A DNA stretch of 64,000 nt from Bradyrhizobium vignae (GCF_004114425.1 NZ_RDQF01000033.1:16837-80836), one strand, 5' to 3'; positions 52,501-61,507 are shown, numbered from the stretch's first letter. Numbers and translations: made by a program. Notes: generated by a model from the letters alone, not told the origin.

Positions 52501-54792
52501 ATGACCGCTGCAGCTCCCGAGCCCAAGGCGAATATGGGCCAATCCGTGCCGCGCTATGATGCGGCCGCAAAGGTCACGGGGCGGGCGACCTATGCCTCGG
52601 ACATGCCGCTGGACAATCCGGCCTACGCATTCCTGGTCACCAGCGCCATCGCCAAGGGTCGTATCGACCGCTTCGACCTCGACGATGCTGGGCGCGTCCG
52701 CGGCGTGATCGACATCGTCACGCACGAGAACGCTCCGAAGCTGAAGGAATCGAAACTCTTCAGCAACGGCGGCTATGCCGGCACCACGATCCAGCCGCTG
52801 AAGTCGGCCGAAATCGCGCATGACGGCCAGATCATCGCCGTGGTCATCGCGGAGAGCTATGAGGCGGCGCGCGAGGCGGCCAATCGCGTCAAGGTCAGCT
52901 ACACCGCGGCGGCGCCGAGCGCGAGCTTCGACTCGCGGGGGACGACCATGGCAGCCGCCAAGGGACAGAACGCGCAGTTCAAGGAAGACCCCGCGGTCGG
53001 CGACTTCGCCAAGGCGTTCGAGACGGCCGAGGTCAAGCTCACCGCTTCCTATGATACGCCGACGCAGCATCACAATCCGATGGAGCTGTTCACGACCAGC
53101 TGCGTTTGGATGGGCGACAATCTCGTCATCTACGAGGGCAGTCAGTACGTCTATGGCCTGAAGAACGGCGTGGCCGAGCAGCTCGGCATCGAAGCCGACA
53201 AGGTGCGTGTGGTCAATCCCTATGTCGGCGGCGGTTTTGGTTCGCGCGGCTCGATGACGCCCCGGACTGCCATCATCGCCGGCATTGCCAAGCGCCTGAA
53301 CCGCCCGATCAAGCTGGTCCCGACCCGCGACCAGGGCTTTACCATTGCGACCTATCGCGCCGAGACGCGGCATGAGATCAAGCTCGGTGCGAACCGGGAC
53401 GGAAGGCTGGTCGCTTTGAGGCATGAGGGGGCCGAAGTCTCCTCGCGCCCCGACGCCTATTGCGTCGGCGGCACCAAGACGACGACGCGGCTCTATGCTT
53501 GCCCGAATGTGGACAGCCTGGTCTCGATCGTGCGCGCCGATCGCAATACGCCCGGCTTCATGCGATCGCCCCCCGAGGTGCCGTATTTGTTCGCGCTGGA
53601 GAGCGCGCTGGACGAGCTTGCGGTCAAGCTCGACATGGACCCGATCGAGCTTCGCCGCATCAACGACACCACGAACGAGCCGATCAACGGCAAGCCCTAC
53701 ACGTCGCGCTCGCTCATGGCCTGTTTCGACGAAGCCGCAAAAGCGTTCGGCTGGGCGCAACGCTCGCCTCAGCCGAAATCGATGTCGGACGGCGACTGGT
53801 TGATCGGCTACGGCTGCGCCGCGACCTGCTATCCGACGCAGATGGCGCCGTCCGCCGCGCGCGTGCGCCTGCAGCGCGACGGCCGCACCCGCGTCGAGAT
53901 CGCCGGGCACGAGATCGGCACCGGTGCTTATACCGTCATCGCCCAGACCGCGGCTGAGCGGCTCGGCGTACCGCTCGAGAAGGTGGCAGTCTTCATCGGT
54001 GACAGCGACCTGCCGCCGGCGCCGGTGGCGGGCGGTTCGAACTCGACCGCCAGCACCTGTTCTGCGGTGATGATGGTGTGCGACCAGATCCGCCAGCGCC
54101 TGTTCAAGGCGGTGATGCCGAGCGACAGCCTCGCCGACAAGGCCAAGGAGACCGTCGGCATCAGCCCGGCGCCGTCGACTCAGGCGGCGAGAGGCGATCG
54201 CTCCCTCGATCTCGACAAGGCCTTCGATGCGCTCGGCGTCGGCGTGGTCGAAGAGTATGGCGAGTGGAAGCCGGAGGGCGCGCCGCTGGATTCCTTCCAG
54301 GCCATGCACACGGGTCACGTGCGGTTGATCGGCGGTCACGCCATGAAAGACCAGATCGCCTACGCCTTCGGGGCGGAGTTCGTCGAGGTCCGCGTCAACC
54401 GCTTCACACACGAAATCCGCTGTCCCCGCCTGGTCGGCGCGTTCGCGGCGGGCAGAATCATGAATCCGCGCACCGCGCGCAGCCAGCTCATGGGCGGTCT
54501 GATCTGGGGCATGTCCTCGGCGCTGCTGGAGGCCACCGAGATTGACGAGCGCAATGCGCGCTACGTCAACGACAATCTTGCCGACTACCTCGTGCCCGTG
54601 AATGCCGATGTGCCCGGCGTCGAGGTGATCATGCTTTCCGAGCAGGACGACCATATCAACCTGGTGGGCGCAAAGGGCCTTGGCGAGCTTGCCAATGTCG
54701 GCACCAATGCTGCGGTCTGCAACGCGCTCTATCACGCCACCGGTCAGCGTATCCGCAAGCTGCCGGTGCGGCTGGAAAATATCGAGATCTAA
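52501..54792 (+). CDS. paoC: Aldehyde oxidoreductase molybdopterin subunit (PaoC-like)
   Basis: 763 residues, two bases after paoB. The two-domain xanthine-oxidase-family layout is clear: RYDAAAKVTGRATYASDMPL at the start, VNPYVGGGFGSRG, then EIGTGAYTVIAQTAAERLGV and PVAGGSNSTASTCSA in the cofactor region. The catalytic Glu is in GAKGLGELANVG near the C-terminus. It oxidises aldehydes, probably aromatic ones, in the periplasm after export with PaoA. Slightly longer than E. coli PaoC (732 residues). Confidence 0.92.
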   Translation: MTAAAPEPKANMGQSVPRYDAAAKVTGRATYASDMPLDNPAYAFLVTSAIAKGRIDRFDLDDAGRVRGVIDIVTHENAPKLKESKLFSNGGYAGTTIQPLKSAEIAHDGQIIAVVIAESYEAAREAANRVKVSYTAAAPSASFDSRGTTMAAAKGQNAQFKEDPAVGDFAKAFETAEVKLTASYDTPTQHHNPMELFTTSCVWMGDNLVIYEGSQYVYGLKNGVAEQLGIEADKVRVVNPYVGGGFGSRGSMTPRTAIIAGIAKRLNRPIKLVPTRDQGFTIATYRAETRHEIKLGANRDGRLVALRHEGAEVSSRPDAYCVGGTKTTTRLYACPNVDSLVSIVRADRNTPGFMRSPPEVPYLFALESALDELAVKLDMDPIELRRINDTTNEPINGKPYTSRSLMACFDEAAKAFGWAQRSPQPKSMSDGDWLIGYGCAATCYPTQMAPSAARVRLQRDGRTRVEIAGHEIGTGAYTVIAQTAAERLGVPLEKVAVFIGDSDLPPAPVAGGSNSTASTCSAVMMVCDQIRQRLFKAVMPSDSLADKAKETVGISPAPSTQAARGDRSLDLDKAFDALGVGVVEEYGEWKPEGAPLDSFQAMHTGHVRLIGGHAMKDQIAYAFGAEFVEVRVNRFTHEIRCPRLVGAFAAGRIMNPRTARSQLMGGLIWGMSSALLEATEIDERNARYVNDNLADYLVPVNADVPGVEVIMLSEQDDHINLVGAKGLGELANVGTNAAVCNALYHATGQRIRKLPVRLENIEI

Positions 54793-54852
54793 GGGGTGGA
54801 AACGGCGACGGCGTTGGGTTAGACACCTCCCGCCTCAAACGGAAGGTGCCTT

Positions 54853-55317
54853 ATGCAGCGTTTCCGGCGCGTGCTCCTCGCCCTGATGTCCGCACTCGCG
54901 ATCACCGTGATCGCGGGCGTGTCGCATTTCGCTTCCACCACGGCCTCGGCCCAGACCGCAGGAAAGACCATGACCACAGCTTCAGGCTTGCAGATCATCG
55001 ACTCCACCGTCGGCACCGGTGCTTCGCCGCAGCCCGGTCAGATCTGCGTGATGCACTATACCGGCTGGCTCTATGAGAACGGCCAGAAGGGCAAGAAATT
55101 CGACTCCTCGCTCGATCGCAAGGAGCCGTTCGAATTCCCGATCGGCAAGGGCCGCGTCATCGCCGGCTGGGACGAAGGCGTGGCCTCGATGAAGGTCGGC
55201 GGCAAGCGCACGCTGATCATCCCGCCGCAGCTCGGCTATGGCGCGCGCGGTGCCGGCGGCGTGATCCCGCCGAATGCGACGCTGATGTTCGACGTGGAAT
55301 TGCTCGCGGTGAAGTGA
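54853..55317 (+). CDS. FKBP-type peptidyl-prolyl isomerase, exported
   Basis: 154 residues with a Sec signal (VLLALMSALAITVIAGVSHF). The FKBP fold has GLQIIDSTVGTGASPQPGQI, VMHYTGWLYENGQKGKKFDS, GKGRVIAGWDEGVASMKVGG and PPQLGYGARGAGGVIPPNAT, with the active-site Tyr, Asp, Trp and Tyr positions present. It speeds proline isomerisation of proteins in the periplasm. Single gene after paoC, ended by a strong shared terminator. Confidence 0.93.
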   Translation: MQRFRRVLLALMSALAITVIAGVSHFASTTASAQTAGKTMTTASGLQIIDSTVGTGASPQPGQICVMHYTGWLYENGQKGKKFDSSLDRKEPFEFPIGKGRVIAGWDEGVASMKVGGKRTLIIPPQLGYGARGAGGVIPPNATLMFDVELLAVK

Positions 55318-55327
55318 CGGCTCAAAC

Positions 55328-55357
55328 AACAAGACCGGCCTGCCGGCCGGTCTTGTT
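55328..55357. terminator. Bidirectional terminator
   Basis: A perfect 12-bp stem (AACAAGACCGGC / GCCGGTCTTGTT) with a six-base loop, between convergent genes. TTCATTTTC follows on the + strand and TTGTTTGAG on the minus strand. Confidence 0.85.
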
Positions 55358-55377
55358 CATTTTCGATCTTACGCGCA

Positions 55378-55596
55378 TTACTCTGCCGCGCGACGTGCCG
55401 CCGCGGCGGCGCGATCCATCGCATCCTTGGCGGCGTCCTTGGCATCGCCCATGGCCTGCTGACCCTTGCCCTTGACCTCCTGCACCGCGCCTTCGCCTTT
55501 CATGCGGTCGGATCCGATGGCCTCGCCGACGCCCTGCTTGGCCTTGCCGATCGCCTCGTTGGCGTTGCCCTTGATCTTGTCGCTCGTGCTACCCAT
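55378..55596 (-). CDS. CsbD-like stress protein
   Basis: 72 residues from the ATG at 55596, with an ideal site (GGAAGGAG). The motifs DKIKGNANEAIGKAKQGVG and RMKGEGAVQEVKGKGQQAMG are the CsbD repeat pattern, followed by an Ala/Arg tail. CsbD proteins are small, charged and induced by stress in many bacteria; their action is unknown. Confidence 0.9.
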   Translation of the reverse strand: MGSTSDKIKGNANEAIGKAKQGVGEAIGSDRMKGEGAVQEVKGKGQQAMGDAKDAAKDAMDRAAAAARRAAE

Positions 55597-55725
55597 GAAA
55601 CGCTCCTTCCATCTTGCTCGGTGCGACAACGCTCGGCAGCTGGCAGCGTTCCGATTTTGGTATGGCTTGCGGCTGCGCCTTTGGGTTAGTTTTGCCGCGC
55701 ACGGAACCAACAGAAAGCAAGTCCA

Positions 55726-56238
55726 ATGACCGGCCATGACCACTCGCATTCCCACCATGACCACGATCACGACGATCGCTGGAAACATGACGGCGTGCGC
55801 GTCATTCCCGGCAACCAGCTCGATACCAATGTGCCGTCGACGCCAGGCATGGACCGCGCAGCCGCCATCAATTTCGCCCGCGTCGGGGCGCAGAAATTGT
55901 GGGCGGGCACGGTCAGCATCAAGCCGGATGCCAAGACCGGCGCGCATCATCACGGCCATCTCGAAAGCGTCATCTATGTGGTGAAGGGGAAGGCGCGGAT
56001 GCGCTGGGGCGAGAGCCTGCAATTCACGGCGGAAGCCGGTCCCGGCGACTTCATTTTCGTCCCGCCCTATGTGCCGCACCAGGAGATCAATGCCAGCGCG
56101 GACGAGGTGCTGGAATGCGTTCTGGTGCGCAGCGACGGCGAGGCGGTGGCGATCAACCTCGACATCGAGCCAGTCGAGAAGCCCGAGACCGTGCTGTGGA
56201 TCGACCCGGTGCACCGGGATCCCAACGAGAAGAAGTAA
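55726..56238 (+). CDS. Cupin-domain protein with His-rich N-terminus
   Basis: 170 residues. The N-terminus (TGHDHSHSHHDHDHDD) has eight His in 16 residues, a likely metal-holding tail. The cupin has motif 1 GAHHHGHLESVIYVVKGKAR and motif 2 PGDFIFVPPYVPHQEIN, so four His/Glu/Gln ligands can hold one metal. Cupins are dioxygenases, isomerases or binding proteins; the reaction cannot be assigned. Divergent from csbD-like, with 129 bases between. Confidence 0.85.
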   Translation: MTGHDHSHSHHDHDHDDRWKHDGVRVIPGNQLDTNVPSTPGMDRAAAINFARVGAQKLWAGTVSIKPDAKTGAHHHGHLESVIYVVKGKARMRWGESLQFTAEAGPGDFIFVPPYVPHQEINASADEVLECVLVRSDGEAVAINLDIEPVEKPETVLWIDPVHRDPNEKK

Positions 56239-56367
56239 GACTCTTCAGGGGCGCGGGCGCGGCGCGATAGAACCCCGCAGACCGGGATTCAAAAAATCGT
56301 CGGAAGCGGTGTCGGATGGCGGCCTGGCCGTCCGTCCTTGGGCAGAACCCCGCCCAAGGAGCTTCCA

Positions 56368-56796
56368 ATGCCCAAGATGATCTTCGTCAGCCTGCCGGTG
56401 ACCGACCTCAAGCGCGCGACCGCCTTCTACGAGGCGGTCGGCGCGGTCAAGAACCCGCAATTCAGCGACGAGACCGCGAGCTGCATGGTCTTTTCCGAGA
56501 CCATTTTCGTCATGCTGCTGACCCACGACAAATTCCGCCAGTTCACGCCGAAGCCGATCGCGGACGCCAGGACTTCGAACCAGGTGCTGCTCTGCCTGTC
56601 CGCGGACAGCCGCAGCGATGTCGACGATATCGTCGCAAAGGCCGAGGCTGCGGGCGGGATGCCCGATCCCAGCCCGAAAGACGAATACAGCTTCATGTAC
56701 GGCCGCAGCTTCGAGGATCCCGATGGTCATATGTGGGGCGTGAACTGGATGGACCTCGCGGCCGCCCCCCTGCAGCCCGACGTGGCGAACGCCTGA
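56368..56796 (+). CDS. VOC-fold (glyoxalase-like) protein
   Basis: 142 residues from the ATG at 56368, with AAGGAG upstream. FVSLPVTDLKRATAFYEAVG and later RSFEDPDGHMWGVNWMD are the two halves of the vicinal-oxygen-chelate fold. The metal ligands expected at these places (Glu/His) are only partly present. Function unknown. Probably in one transcript with the next VOC gene. Confidence 0.85.
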   Translation: MPKMIFVSLPVTDLKRATAFYEAVGAVKNPQFSDETASCMVFSETIFVMLLTHDKFRQFTPKPIADARTSNQVLLCLSADSRSDVDDIVAKAEAAGGMPDPSPKDEYSFMYGRSFEDPDGHMWGVNWMDLAAAPLQPDVANA

Positions 56797-56832
56797 TTCA
56801 AGCCCATCAAGACCTGAAGAGGAGCATTCACG

Positions 56833-57321
56833 ATGTCCAAGCTCGTGCCCTGCATGTGGTTCAACGGCGATGCCGAGGACGCCGCAAAATTCTACGTCTC
56901 GCTGGTCCCGAACTCAGAGATCACGCACGTCCAGCGCAACGTTTCGGACGGGCCCTCCGGCAAGGAAGGCTCCGTGCTCGTGGTCGAGTTCACCGTGGCC
57001 GGACAGCCGCTTGTCGCGCTCAACGGCGGCATGAAGATGGAATACACCCACGCGATCTCGCTGATGATCCATTGCGACGACCAGGCCCAGGTCGACAGCG
57101 TCTGGGACGCGTTCCTCGCCCATGGTGGCAGGGAGGAGCAGTGCGGCTGGCTGAGGGATCGCTGGGGCGTGGCCTGGCAGGTGGTGCCGAAGGTGATCTT
57201 CGACTTCCTGTCGAGCCCCGACAAGGCCGCGGCCGCGCGTGCGATGCAGGCCATGATGAAGATGGTGAAGCTGGACGTGGAAGCCTTGCGCCGCGCGTTC
57301 GAGGGCAAGTCGGCAGCGTGA
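56833..57321 (+). CDS. PhnB-like VOC protein
   Basis: 162 residues, 36 bases after the previous gene, with a GAGGAG site. Motifs KLVPCMWFNGDAEDAAKFYV, GQPLVALNGGMKM and CGWLRDRWGVAWQVVPKVIF are those of PhnB/3-demethylubiquinone-methyltransferase-like VOC proteins. The old methyltransferase name for this family is not proven; the fold is that of a dimeric metal-site or binding protein. Confidence 0.87.
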   Translation: MSKLVPCMWFNGDAEDAAKFYVSLVPNSEITHVQRNVSDGPSGKEGSVLVVEFTVAGQPLVALNGGMKMEYTHAISLMIHCDDQAQVDSVWDAFLAHGGREEQCGWLRDRWGVAWQVVPKVIFDFLSSPDKAAAARAMQAMMKMVKLDVEALRRAFEGKSAA

Positions 57322-57350
57322 AGGTCGGAATGCTCTCGCCATGAGATCGG

Positions 57351-57463
57351 TGTCATCGCCCGGCTTGAACACTTGACCGGGCGATCCAGTACTCCGAGAC
57401 GGGAGTGATTGAATCGAGAGGCTGCGGTGTACTGGATTTCCCCGCTTTGCGCGGGGAATGACA
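57351..57463. repeat. Palindromic intergenic element, TGTCATCGCC family, copy B
   Basis: 113 bases bounded by TGTCAT and ATGACA, with inner arms GATCCAGTAC and GTACTGGAT and hairpins CGCCCGG ... CCGGGCG and CCCCGC ... GCGGGG. Same family as 34549-34653. It fills the space between convergent genes. Confidence 0.85.
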
Positions 57464-57489
57464 GCAGAGTTTGTGGCCGCGGGCCGCCG

Positions 57490-58626
57490 CTAATAGTTGA
57501 TCCTCAGCCCCACGCCGCCGTGGATCGTATTGCCCACCGGCTGCGGGCCCAGTGTGCCGTTGGCGAACAGGTCCACGATCCAGCCCTTCTGCACGCGGAA
57601 GCCGAGGCGGCCGCCATATTCGAACCAGCCCTGGTTGCCCATGGTCGGCACCACCACGCCGTTGCCGGTCACCGTGGCGACGATGCCGCTATGGCTGGCG
57701 AACGACTGCACCCAGCCGCCATTGATGTTGGTCTCGATGTTGCTGCCGAACAGATGTGTCCACTGGCCGCCGATCTTGATGAGGCTGGTGCGGTCGGTGC
57801 CGGTCGCGATGCTGGCGTCGAATGGATTGAACGCCACTGCGCTGTCGGTGTAGCCCGACACACGTTGCCAGAGCTGCCAGACTTCGATCGCGGCCGCGAC
57901 CTCGTCGCGCGGCGAGAGGCGGCTGATCCAGCCGGCACGGCCGTAGACGGCGTAGTTCGATGCGTTGGTCGAGCTCGTCACGCTGACCGGGCCGAGGCTG
58001 GTGTCGTAGCTGCGCGTGTAGCGTGCCTTCTCCCATGGCGTCAGAATGGTGCCGACATCGAAGAACGGGCGCGACGAGCCCCAGTCGGTGAAGTCATAGC
58101 GTAGCGCGAAGGCGCCGATCGGCGCGCTCGTGATCTTGTAGCCGCCTTCGCTGTATTGCGTGTAGGCGATGCCGGCGAGCAGCGACAGATTGTTGGTCAG
58201 CTCCTTGCGGCCGTGGATGCCGGCCGAGAACGAGCCGGCCGAGCCGAACGCGCTGATGCAATCGCTGCAATTGATCTGCTCGTTGACACCGAGCAGCACC
58301 GTGCCGAGCACCCGGTTGGTGATCATCTGGTTGAAGCGCTGATTGGCGAGGCCGCCGATCGAGTTGCCGCTGGAATCCGCACCGGTCGGCGTCGGGCTAG
58401 GAGACGGATATGGCGACGGCGACGGCGACGGCGAGGGATAGGGACTAGGCGAAGGGGAGGGCGTCGGGGACGGTGAATAGGTCGGCGTAGGCGACGGCTC
58501 GCTGCATTCGATCTCGCAGGTCGCCTGGGCTGCCGCCGGAAGAACATCGAACGCGACAAGCGCAAGCGCCGCCACGGCGGAAAGCAAGCCGGCGAGGATG
58601 AGGCGCTTCAACGGGAGCTTCGCCAT
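57490..58626 (-). CDS. Autotransporter-type beta-barrel protein with Ser-Pro repeat
   Basis: 378 residues from the ATG at 58626. Signal peptide core LILAGLLSAVAALALVAF ending at PAAAQA, then a Ser-Pro rich linker with PSPSPSPYPSPSPS-type repeats, then about 270 residues of alternating strands with GRKELTNNLSLLAGIAYTQY and an aromatic C-terminus (GVGLRINY), as outer-membrane barrels have. The ending matches autotransporter beta domains, but there is no large passenger; the linker may be the only exposed part. Just two bases after the FecR-domain gene. Confidence 0.8.
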   Translation of the reverse strand: MAKLPLKRLILAGLLSAVAALALVAFDVLPAAAQATCEIECSEPSPTPTYSPSPTPSPSPSPYPSPSPSPSPYPSPSPTPTGADSSGNSIGGLANQRFNQMITNRVLGTVLLGVNEQINCSDCISAFGSAGSFSAGIHGRKELTNNLSLLAGIAYTQYSEGGYKITSAPIGAFALRYDFTDWGSSRPFFDVGTILTPWEKARYTRSYDTSLGPVSVTSSTNASNYAVYGRAGWISRLSPRDEVAAAIEVWQLWQRVSGYTDSAVAFNPFDASIATGTDRTSLIKIGGQWTHLFGSNIETNINGGWVQSFASHSGIVATVTGNGVVVPTMGNQGWFEYGGRLGFRVQKGWIVDLFANGTLGPQPVGNTIHGGVGLRINY

Positions 58627-58628
58627 CG

Positions 58629-59330
58629 TCAACGCCCGCACAGCATGCCGTCGTCCTGGACGGCGGGCGTGATGGTCGGCGGGGCGCCGGCGTACTGGTT
58701 GATCGCGCACAACCCGGCGCTCGCGGCGCAGTTGGCGGCGAAGGTCCAGGGCGGCGTGTTGGTCTTGGCGATGCTCACCTTGCCGCCGGTCGATGTGATG
58801 ATCGCGGTGTCGCCGGGCTGGGTGAGTTGCACGCACTGAGAGCTTTTCGTGCAGACGCTGGCTGCGCCGTCCTGAAGCACGACCACGGAGCGCCCGCGTT
58901 GCGAGAGAATGTCGAGTGTGGTGCCGCGCACGCCGATGGTCGCGAGCGGCGTCGTGATCTTGTAAGCGGCCTTTTCGGAGTGCCCGGTGACGAAGCGGAA
59001 GGCGCCGGTGGTCATGCGGATCGCGACGTCGCGATAGCTGTGCTCGTCGTTGAAGACGGTGCGGTCGAGCCTCAGCGTGGCGCTCGGCCCGAGCGACAGA
59101 TTGGTGCTGTCGGCCATCACGAAACGCGCCGCGCTGTCGGCGCCGGTCCGCACGGTCTCGTCGCGCAGCATGCTGTCGCCGACATTGATCGGCGTCGTGG
59201 TCGCGGCGACGCGCACCACCTCGTTCTGGATCACGACGGCCTCGCCGACGCGCGTCTGCGCCTGGGCGCCGGACGCCGCGCAGATTGCGGCCGTGAGCAA
59301 TATCGGGAAAAGCCAAAAACGCAAATTCAT
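58629..59330 (-). CDS. FecR-domain secreted protein
   Basis: 233 residues from the ATG at 59330. Signal core FWLFPILLTAAICAASGAQA. The FecR domain shows VGDSMLRDETVRTGADSAAR, FVMADSTNLSLGPSATLRLD, GAFRFVTGHSEKAAYKITTP and ATIGVRGTTLDI. Four Cys lie in the last 80 residues. This is the free-standing periplasmic kind and not a sigma regulator, since no membrane segment or sigma gene is near. It is coupled to the barrel gene. Confidence 0.85.
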   Translation of the reverse strand: MNLRFWLFPILLTAAICAASGAQAQTRVGEAVVIQNEVVRVAATTTPINVGDSMLRDETVRTGADSAARFVMADSTNLSLGPSATLRLDRTVFNDEHSYRDVAIRMTTGAFRFVTGHSEKAAYKITTPLATIGVRGTTLDILSQRGRSVVVLQDGAASVCTKSSQCVQLTQPGDTAIITSTGGKVSIAKTNTPPWTFAANCAASAGLCAINQYAGAPPTITPAVQDDGMLCGR

Positions 59331-59494
59331 TTCGCAACCGATCGATGTGCGCCTGATCGTACCGGATCGCGCGCGCTTCTGATGTGGCGGAATTATCACA
59401 AGCGGCGCGGGACGTGCGTCATGCTTAGTGACAGCTGCGGCAGAATGCGTTCAATGACGAGAACCACTCTCTTTTTCTCAGCGGTGAAGCAGAT

Positions 59495-60811
59495 TTGCCA
59501 CGCAAGACGGCCCCACAAAAAATGCTCGAATCGCCCGCGGTTCCAGGGGTGTCGCGGAGCGCAGTGATTGCTGTCGCGATTTTCCTGGTTGCGCATCTGG
59601 CGCTGCTGATCGGTCTCACCACGCCGGAAAAATTCGTCTTCGACGAGGTGCATTACGTGCCGGCGGCGCGCCAGATGCTGGCGCCCGTGATGTCGCAGCC
59701 GATGCTCAATCCGATGCATCCGCCGCTGGCCAAGGAGCTGATCGCGGCATCGATCGCAACTTTCGGCGACAACGCGCTTGGCTGGCGTTATCCCGCGACA
59801 TTGTTCGGCGCGCTCGCGATCGTCGCGATCTATCTGTGCGGTCTTGCGCTGTTTTCCGCGCAGGGGCCCGCGATCGCCGCGGCCCTGATCGCCGGCCTCA
59901 ACCAGATGCTGTACGTGCAGGCGCGCATCGCAATGCTGGACATTTTTGCGCTCGGTTTTGGCCTGCTCGCGACCGCGGCCTTCATGCATGGGTTTCGCAG
60001 AGAGCGGCCCCAGGCGATGTTTGCGTTCGCGGGGTGCCTGTTCGGCTGTGCGGCGGCCTGCAAGTGGAGCGGCCTGTTTCCGCTTGGCGTGTGTATCGTC
60101 ATCGTTGCGGTGATCCGCTTGATGCAGGGCTGGCGCACGCTGTTCGCCGACCCGAAGCCGGACGATTGGTATCGGCCGGAGCTTTGGCCAAGCCTGAAGC
60201 TGCATCATATCGCCCTCTGCTTCGCGGTCTTGCCGACGGTGGCCTATCTTGCCGCCTTCGTTCCGCTCTATGGATTGTCGCTGCCGGATTTGATCGAGGC
60301 GCAGCGGCGGATCTTTGCCGACAACACCACGACGGCCATCGCCGGCCACACCTATATGAGCGCATGGCCGTCCTGGCCGTTGCTCGCGCGGCCGGTGTGG
60401 TTCCTGTTCGACAAGACGGCGGAGGACCACGTTGCCGCAATCGTCTTCCTCGGCAATCCGCTGGTAGCGTGGCCGGCGCTGCTCGCGCTCGTCGTGGTGC
60501 TGCGCGATTTCATCGTGGCGCGGCGCTGGGACGCGTTCCTGATCGCGGCATTTTATTTCGGTCCCTGGCTCGCCTGGGCGTTGCTGCCGCGCACCCTGGG
60601 TTTCATCTATTACTACCTGCCGGCTGCAACCGCAGCGTCGCTGGCGCTGGTCTACGTGCTGCGCCGGGAGGGGCTGCCGCGCTGGCTGCTGTGGGCTTAT
60701 GTCGGCGTCGCCGCGGCCGCCTTTGCAATCATGCTGCCGATTTCCGCGGCCTTCATCGGCACCTCGATGAAGGGCTTCAACCGGCTGATGCTGTTCCAAA
60801 GCTGGATATGA
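59495..60811 (+). CDS. PMT-family glycosyltransferase (GT39-like)
   Basis: 438 residues from a TTG at 59495; an ATG at 59522 has no ribosome-binding site. About ten membrane segments. The family's first-loop motif FDEVHYVPAARQM with MHPPLAKELIAA has the acidic pair and the HPP used in protein O-mannosyltransferases. ACKWSGLFPLGV follows. Such enzymes use a polyprenyl-phosphate sugar to glycosylate proteins or lipids on the outer face of the inner membrane. The acceptor is unknown; the nearby barrel protein with its Ser-Pro linker is a possible target, as inference only. Confidence 0.85.
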   Translation: MPRKTAPQKMLESPAVPGVSRSAVIAVAIFLVAHLALLIGLTTPEKFVFDEVHYVPAARQMLAPVMSQPMLNPMHPPLAKELIAASIATFGDNALGWRYPATLFGALAIVAIYLCGLALFSAQGPAIAAALIAGLNQMLYVQARIAMLDIFALGFGLLATAAFMHGFRRERPQAMFAFAGCLFGCAAACKWSGLFPLGVCIVIVAVIRLMQGWRTLFADPKPDDWYRPELWPSLKLHHIALCFAVLPTVAYLAAFVPLYGLSLPDLIEAQRRIFADNTTTAIAGHTYMSAWPSWPLLARPVWFLFDKTAEDHVAAIVFLGNPLVAWPALLALVVVLRDFIVARRWDAFLIAAFYFGPWLAWALLPRTLGFIYYYLPAATAASLALVYVLRREGLPRWLLWAYVGVAAAAFAIMLPISAAFIGTSMKGFNRLMLFQSWI

Positions 60812-60816
60812 CATCG

Positions 60817-60849
60817 CCGCCTGCCGGGCTGCGGCAAGCGGCGTGTTTT
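60817..60849. terminator. Terminator between convergent genes
   Basis: A 9-bp stem with one mismatch (CCGC-C-TGCCG / CGGCA-A-GCGG) and a short loop, followed by CGTGTTTT on the + strand. It lies six bases after the PMT stop and before the ompA-like stop. Confidence 0.65.
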
Positions 60850-60865
60850 GCCCGACGGTCGCGAG

Positions 60866-61507
60866 TTACTTCGCCGCCGTCTTGGTGTCCATGTTCACGA
60901 CCTGGACGCGGCGGTTGATCGGGTCGGCGCCGTTGGCGGCATCCTTCAGCTTGGTCTTGCCGTAGCCGACGGTGACCAGATCATTGCCGTTGAGACCGTA
61001 GTTCTGCACCAGGTACTTCTTGATAGTGTCGGCGCGCCGTTCGGAGAGCCCTTGATTGTACTCTTCGCTGCCGATCGCGTCGGTGTGGCCGGCGATCACG
61101 AAGGTCGAGCCCTTGAGCGCCGGATCGGACAGAGCCTTGCCGAGCGCCTGCACCGAGGCCACCGACGTCTTGGCGATATCGGCCGAGTTGTAGTCGAACT
61201 GGATCTCCAGATCGATCTTCGGCTTGGTCGCAGCGAGCTCGGCGATCTGCTCGCGTTCGCCCGTCGAGAGCGACCTGGTCGATCGGTTGCGCACGGTGTT
61301 GAGGAAGGCGGCTTCCTTGGCCTGCGCGGTCGTGTCGGCCTGCGGACCGACGGAGAGGCCGCGGGTCACCGGCTTCGGCTTCAGCGCATCGACGATCTGG
61401 CTGGCGGAGATGTTGTTGTCGCCGGCCAGCGCAAGGCTCGCCGTCATCGACAGGGCCGCGGAGAGGGTTATCGCCTTCAGTCCAAAGAACTTATCAAAAA
61501 GGGTCAT
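60866..61507 (-). CDS. OmpA-family peptidoglycan-binding protein
   Basis: 213 residues from the ATG at 61507. Signal core LKAITLSAALSMTASLALAG. The OmpA C-terminal domain covers residues 100-205: LEIQFDYNSADI, FVIAGHTDAIGSEEYNQGLS, ERRADTIKKYL and NRRVQVVN, with the Asp and Arg that bind diaminopimelate. It likely ties the outer membrane to peptidoglycan. A signal peptide and no lipobox suggest a soluble periplasmic form. Confidence 0.9.
   Translation of the reverse strand: MTLFDKFFGLKAITLSAALSMTASLALAGDNNISASQIVDALKPKPVTRGLSVGPQADTTAQAKEAAFLNTVRNRSTRSLSTGEREQIAELAATKPKIDLEIQFDYNSADIAKTSVASVQALGKALSDPALKGSTFVIAGHTDAIGSEEYNQGLSERRADTIKKYLVQNYGLNGNDLVTVGYGKTKLKDAANGADPINRRVQVVNMDTKTAAK

Noticed and set aside
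52471..54735. A 754-codon minus-strand frame opposite paoC
   Set aside because: Shadow of paoC; no family sequence or ribosome-binding site.
59396..60814. A 472-codon minus-strand frame opposite the PMT-like gene
   Set aside because: Gln/Arg/His-rich antisense translation; the + strand has membrane segments and PMT motifs.
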